Shown in pieces: positions 5,821 to 6,534 of a DNA stretch of 6,534 nt. The DNA is taken from contig CAJFQT010000082.1 of the NCBI GenBank assembly GCA_904419095.1, positions 1 to 6,534 of the forward strand, in the 5' to 3' direction. The notes under the pieces were generated by a model. That model saw only the letters and a list, made by a program, of their open reading frames with translations. It had not been told where the DNA came from and made no database searches. Position numbers and translations under genes: made by a program. How positions within the stretch are numbered: the stretch's first letter is position 1; each line of letters opens with the position of its first letter. This DNA is from an uncultured Clostridia bacterium (GTDB taxonomy: Bacteria > Bacillota > Clostridia > TANB77 > CAG-508).

Positions 5821-5883
5821 TAGAATTTCATCGCTTTTAACAACCCTTTTAGTTGATTTTATTATCTATTATTTCTTATTTTA

Positions 5884-5901
5884 TCGACCTTAAGAGGTTG
5901 A
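5884..5901. promoter_or_regulatory. Operator-like dyad overlapping the -35 box
   Basis: TCGACCTTAAGAGGTTGA is an 18-bp dyad (TC-ACCT / AGGT-GA with only G-T differences off the perfect palindrome). Its right half overlaps TTGACT, the -35 box of the plus-strand promoter (5898-5903). A weaker relative, CAAC-7-GTTG, lies at 5841-5855. A protein bound here would block RNA polymerase. The divergent ribbon-helix-helix protein is the obvious candidate, but this is inferred from position only. Confidence 0.55.
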
Positions 5902-5926
5902 CTATTTCCCCCGTTTTTTATATAAT
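5898..5926 (+). promoter_or_regulatory. Strong promoter of the MutS-like/Avd-like operon
   Basis: TTGACT (5898-5903), a 17-nt spacer containing a CCCCC run, and a perfect TATAAT (5921-5926) form one of the best sigma-A matches in the window. Transcription would start near 5933, leaving a leader of about 30 nt that includes the AAAGGA ribosome site. Confidence 0.85.
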
Positions 5927-5962
5927 CATACTAAACTATATAAAAGAAAGGATTTTTATATT

Positions 5963-6391
5963 ATGAGTAAGTTATTCGATAAATATACTGAATTAAAGAG
6001 AAATAATTCTAATAAATATTACTTATTTAAGAGTGGAATTTTCTATATTTTCATAGACCAAGATGCATTATATATGTCTCCAATACTTAATTTAAAATTA
6101 ACACATTTAAATGAAAAAATCTTAAAATGTGGATTTCCAATAAATAATATTGATAAATATTATTCAATATTTAAAACTTTACAACTTGATATCGATATAG
6201 TGGAAAATAACAATTCTAAAAATACACAATCTATAAATTGTAATGAATTTATCTTTAATATAGATACAAAAAAATTCTTGCAAGATATATCCTCTATAAA
6301 TCCATATTCATTGTCTATTTCAGAAGCATTTCAATATTTAGAAGATATACAAGAAAAAGCCAATATTTTATTAAAAAAAATTAAACTATAG
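5963..6391 (+). CDS. MutS-like (MSL) small protein, probable DGR accessory
   Basis: This 142-aa protein resembles only the ends of mismatch-repair MutS. Residues about 7-80 follow MutS domain I: KYTELKRNNSNKYYLFKSG, then FYIFIDQDA, LNLKLT, KCGFP and a final IDIVE. The mismatch-sensing Phe-x-Glu of MutS would be F27-Y28-I29 here, so the glutamate is missing and mismatch recognition is unlikely. The C-terminus (INPYSLSISEAFQYLEDIQ, about 112-130) recalls the short tail of MutS (..LTPxEAL..L.EL..). The ATPase, lever and clamp domains are absent. AAAGGA (5947-5952) lies 10 nt before ATG, and a strong promoter is just upstream. An Avd-like gene follows after 18 nt. MutS-like proteins are reported accessory genes of diversity-generating retroelements, which supports that role. 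The precise function of MSL proteins is not known to me. Confidence 0.7.
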   Translation: MSKLFDKYTELKRNNSNKYYLFKSGIFYIFIDQDALYMSPILNLKLTHLNEKILKCGFPINNIDKYYSIFKTLQLDIDIVENNNSKNTQSINCNEFIFNIDTKKFLQDISSINPYSLSISEAFQYLEDIQEKANILLKKIKL

Positions 6392-6409
6392 AAAGGAATA
6401 ATATTTATA

Positions 6410-6534
6410 ATGAACCAAAATAATTCTGCTGAACAACTTAAAATTTATCAAAAATATTTAGAACTAATCTATTATTCTAATAACATTGTTAGGAAATATC
6501 CAAAATCCGAAAAATTTGCATTAGTTCAAGAAAT
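6410..6534 (+). CDS. avd: Avd-like four-helix-bundle protein, N-terminal part (partial)
   Basis: Only 41 complete codons are in the window, and the gene runs off the right edge. After a polar start (MNQNNSAEQLKIYQKYLE) comes LIYYSNNIVRKYPKSEKFAL, then VQE. The pattern 'hydrophobic helix - KYPKSE+F.L.Q.I' is typical of the Avd/four-helix-bundle family. In diversity-generating retroelements Avd forms a basic pentamer that binds the reverse transcriptase and the template RNA, enabling mutagenic cDNA synthesis. A GAAAGGA ribosome site (6391-6397) overlaps the stop of the MutS-like gene and lies 12 nt before the ATG, so the two are co-transcribed. Four-helix-bundle relatives outside retroelements exist; the MutS-like neighbour is what favours Avd. 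Template repeat, reverse transcriptase and variable repeat would have to lie to the right. Confidence 0.7.
   Translation, partial: MNQNNSAEQLKIYQKYLELIYYSNNIVRKYPKSEKFALVQE

Noticed and set aside
5800..6534. Template/variable repeat pair of a DGR inside the window
   Set aside because: I saw no long near-identical repeat differing at adenines; if present it must lie outside the window.

Overview
The window is very AT-rich and reads as the chromosome of a strictly anaerobic, fermentative Firmicute (Clostridia-like, plausibly a gut or other host-associated lineage). The evidence is a multi-subunit pyruvate:ferredoxin oxidoreductase, a clostridial 2[4Fe-4S] ferredoxin, the Firmicutes gene pair holB-ricT, strong AGGAGG-type ribosome sites and frequent TTG starts. 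The species cannot be named from sequence alone.

Layout. Positions 1-1078 (+) hold the end of porA and all of porB, the last genes of a PFOR operon. A palindromic repeat begins directly at the porB stop, followed by a bidirectional terminator (1165-1207). Positions 1211-2430 are an accessory pocket. It holds an unknown coiled-coil protein with its own promoter, a small frameshifted helix-turn-helix-like ORF, and AT-rich non-coding DNA. A second copy of the palindromic repeat, in opposite orientation, closes the pocket and abuts the stop of a 56-aa ferredoxin. On the minus strand a housekeeping block follows: holB, ricT and ferredoxin as one likely operon whose promoter sits inside an 85-nt imperfect palindrome, then lepB with its own promoter, then a small tandem ribbon-helix-helix protein.

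The most interesting part is the right edge. Divergent from the ribbon-helix-helix gene, a strong promoter (TTGACT-17-TATAAT) drives a 142-aa MutS-like protein and, 18 nt later, a gene cut by the window end whose N-terminus looks like the Avd four-helix-bundle family. MutS-like (MSL) and Avd proteins are known accessory genes of diversity-generating retroelements (DGRs), so the window probably ends just inside a DGR. Its reverse transcriptase, template repeat and variable repeat would lie to the right. A dyad-symmetric, operator-like site overlaps the -35 box of this promoter, and the divergent ribbon-helix-helix protein is a natural candidate to bind it. This suggests a transcriptionally controlled DGR, which is an inference.

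How the parts relate: PorA/PorB oxidise pyruvate to acetyl-CoA and pass electrons to a ferredoxin such as the one encoded convergently here. HolB, RicT and LepB are unrelated housekeeping functions (replication clamp loading, RNA processing regulation, secretion).
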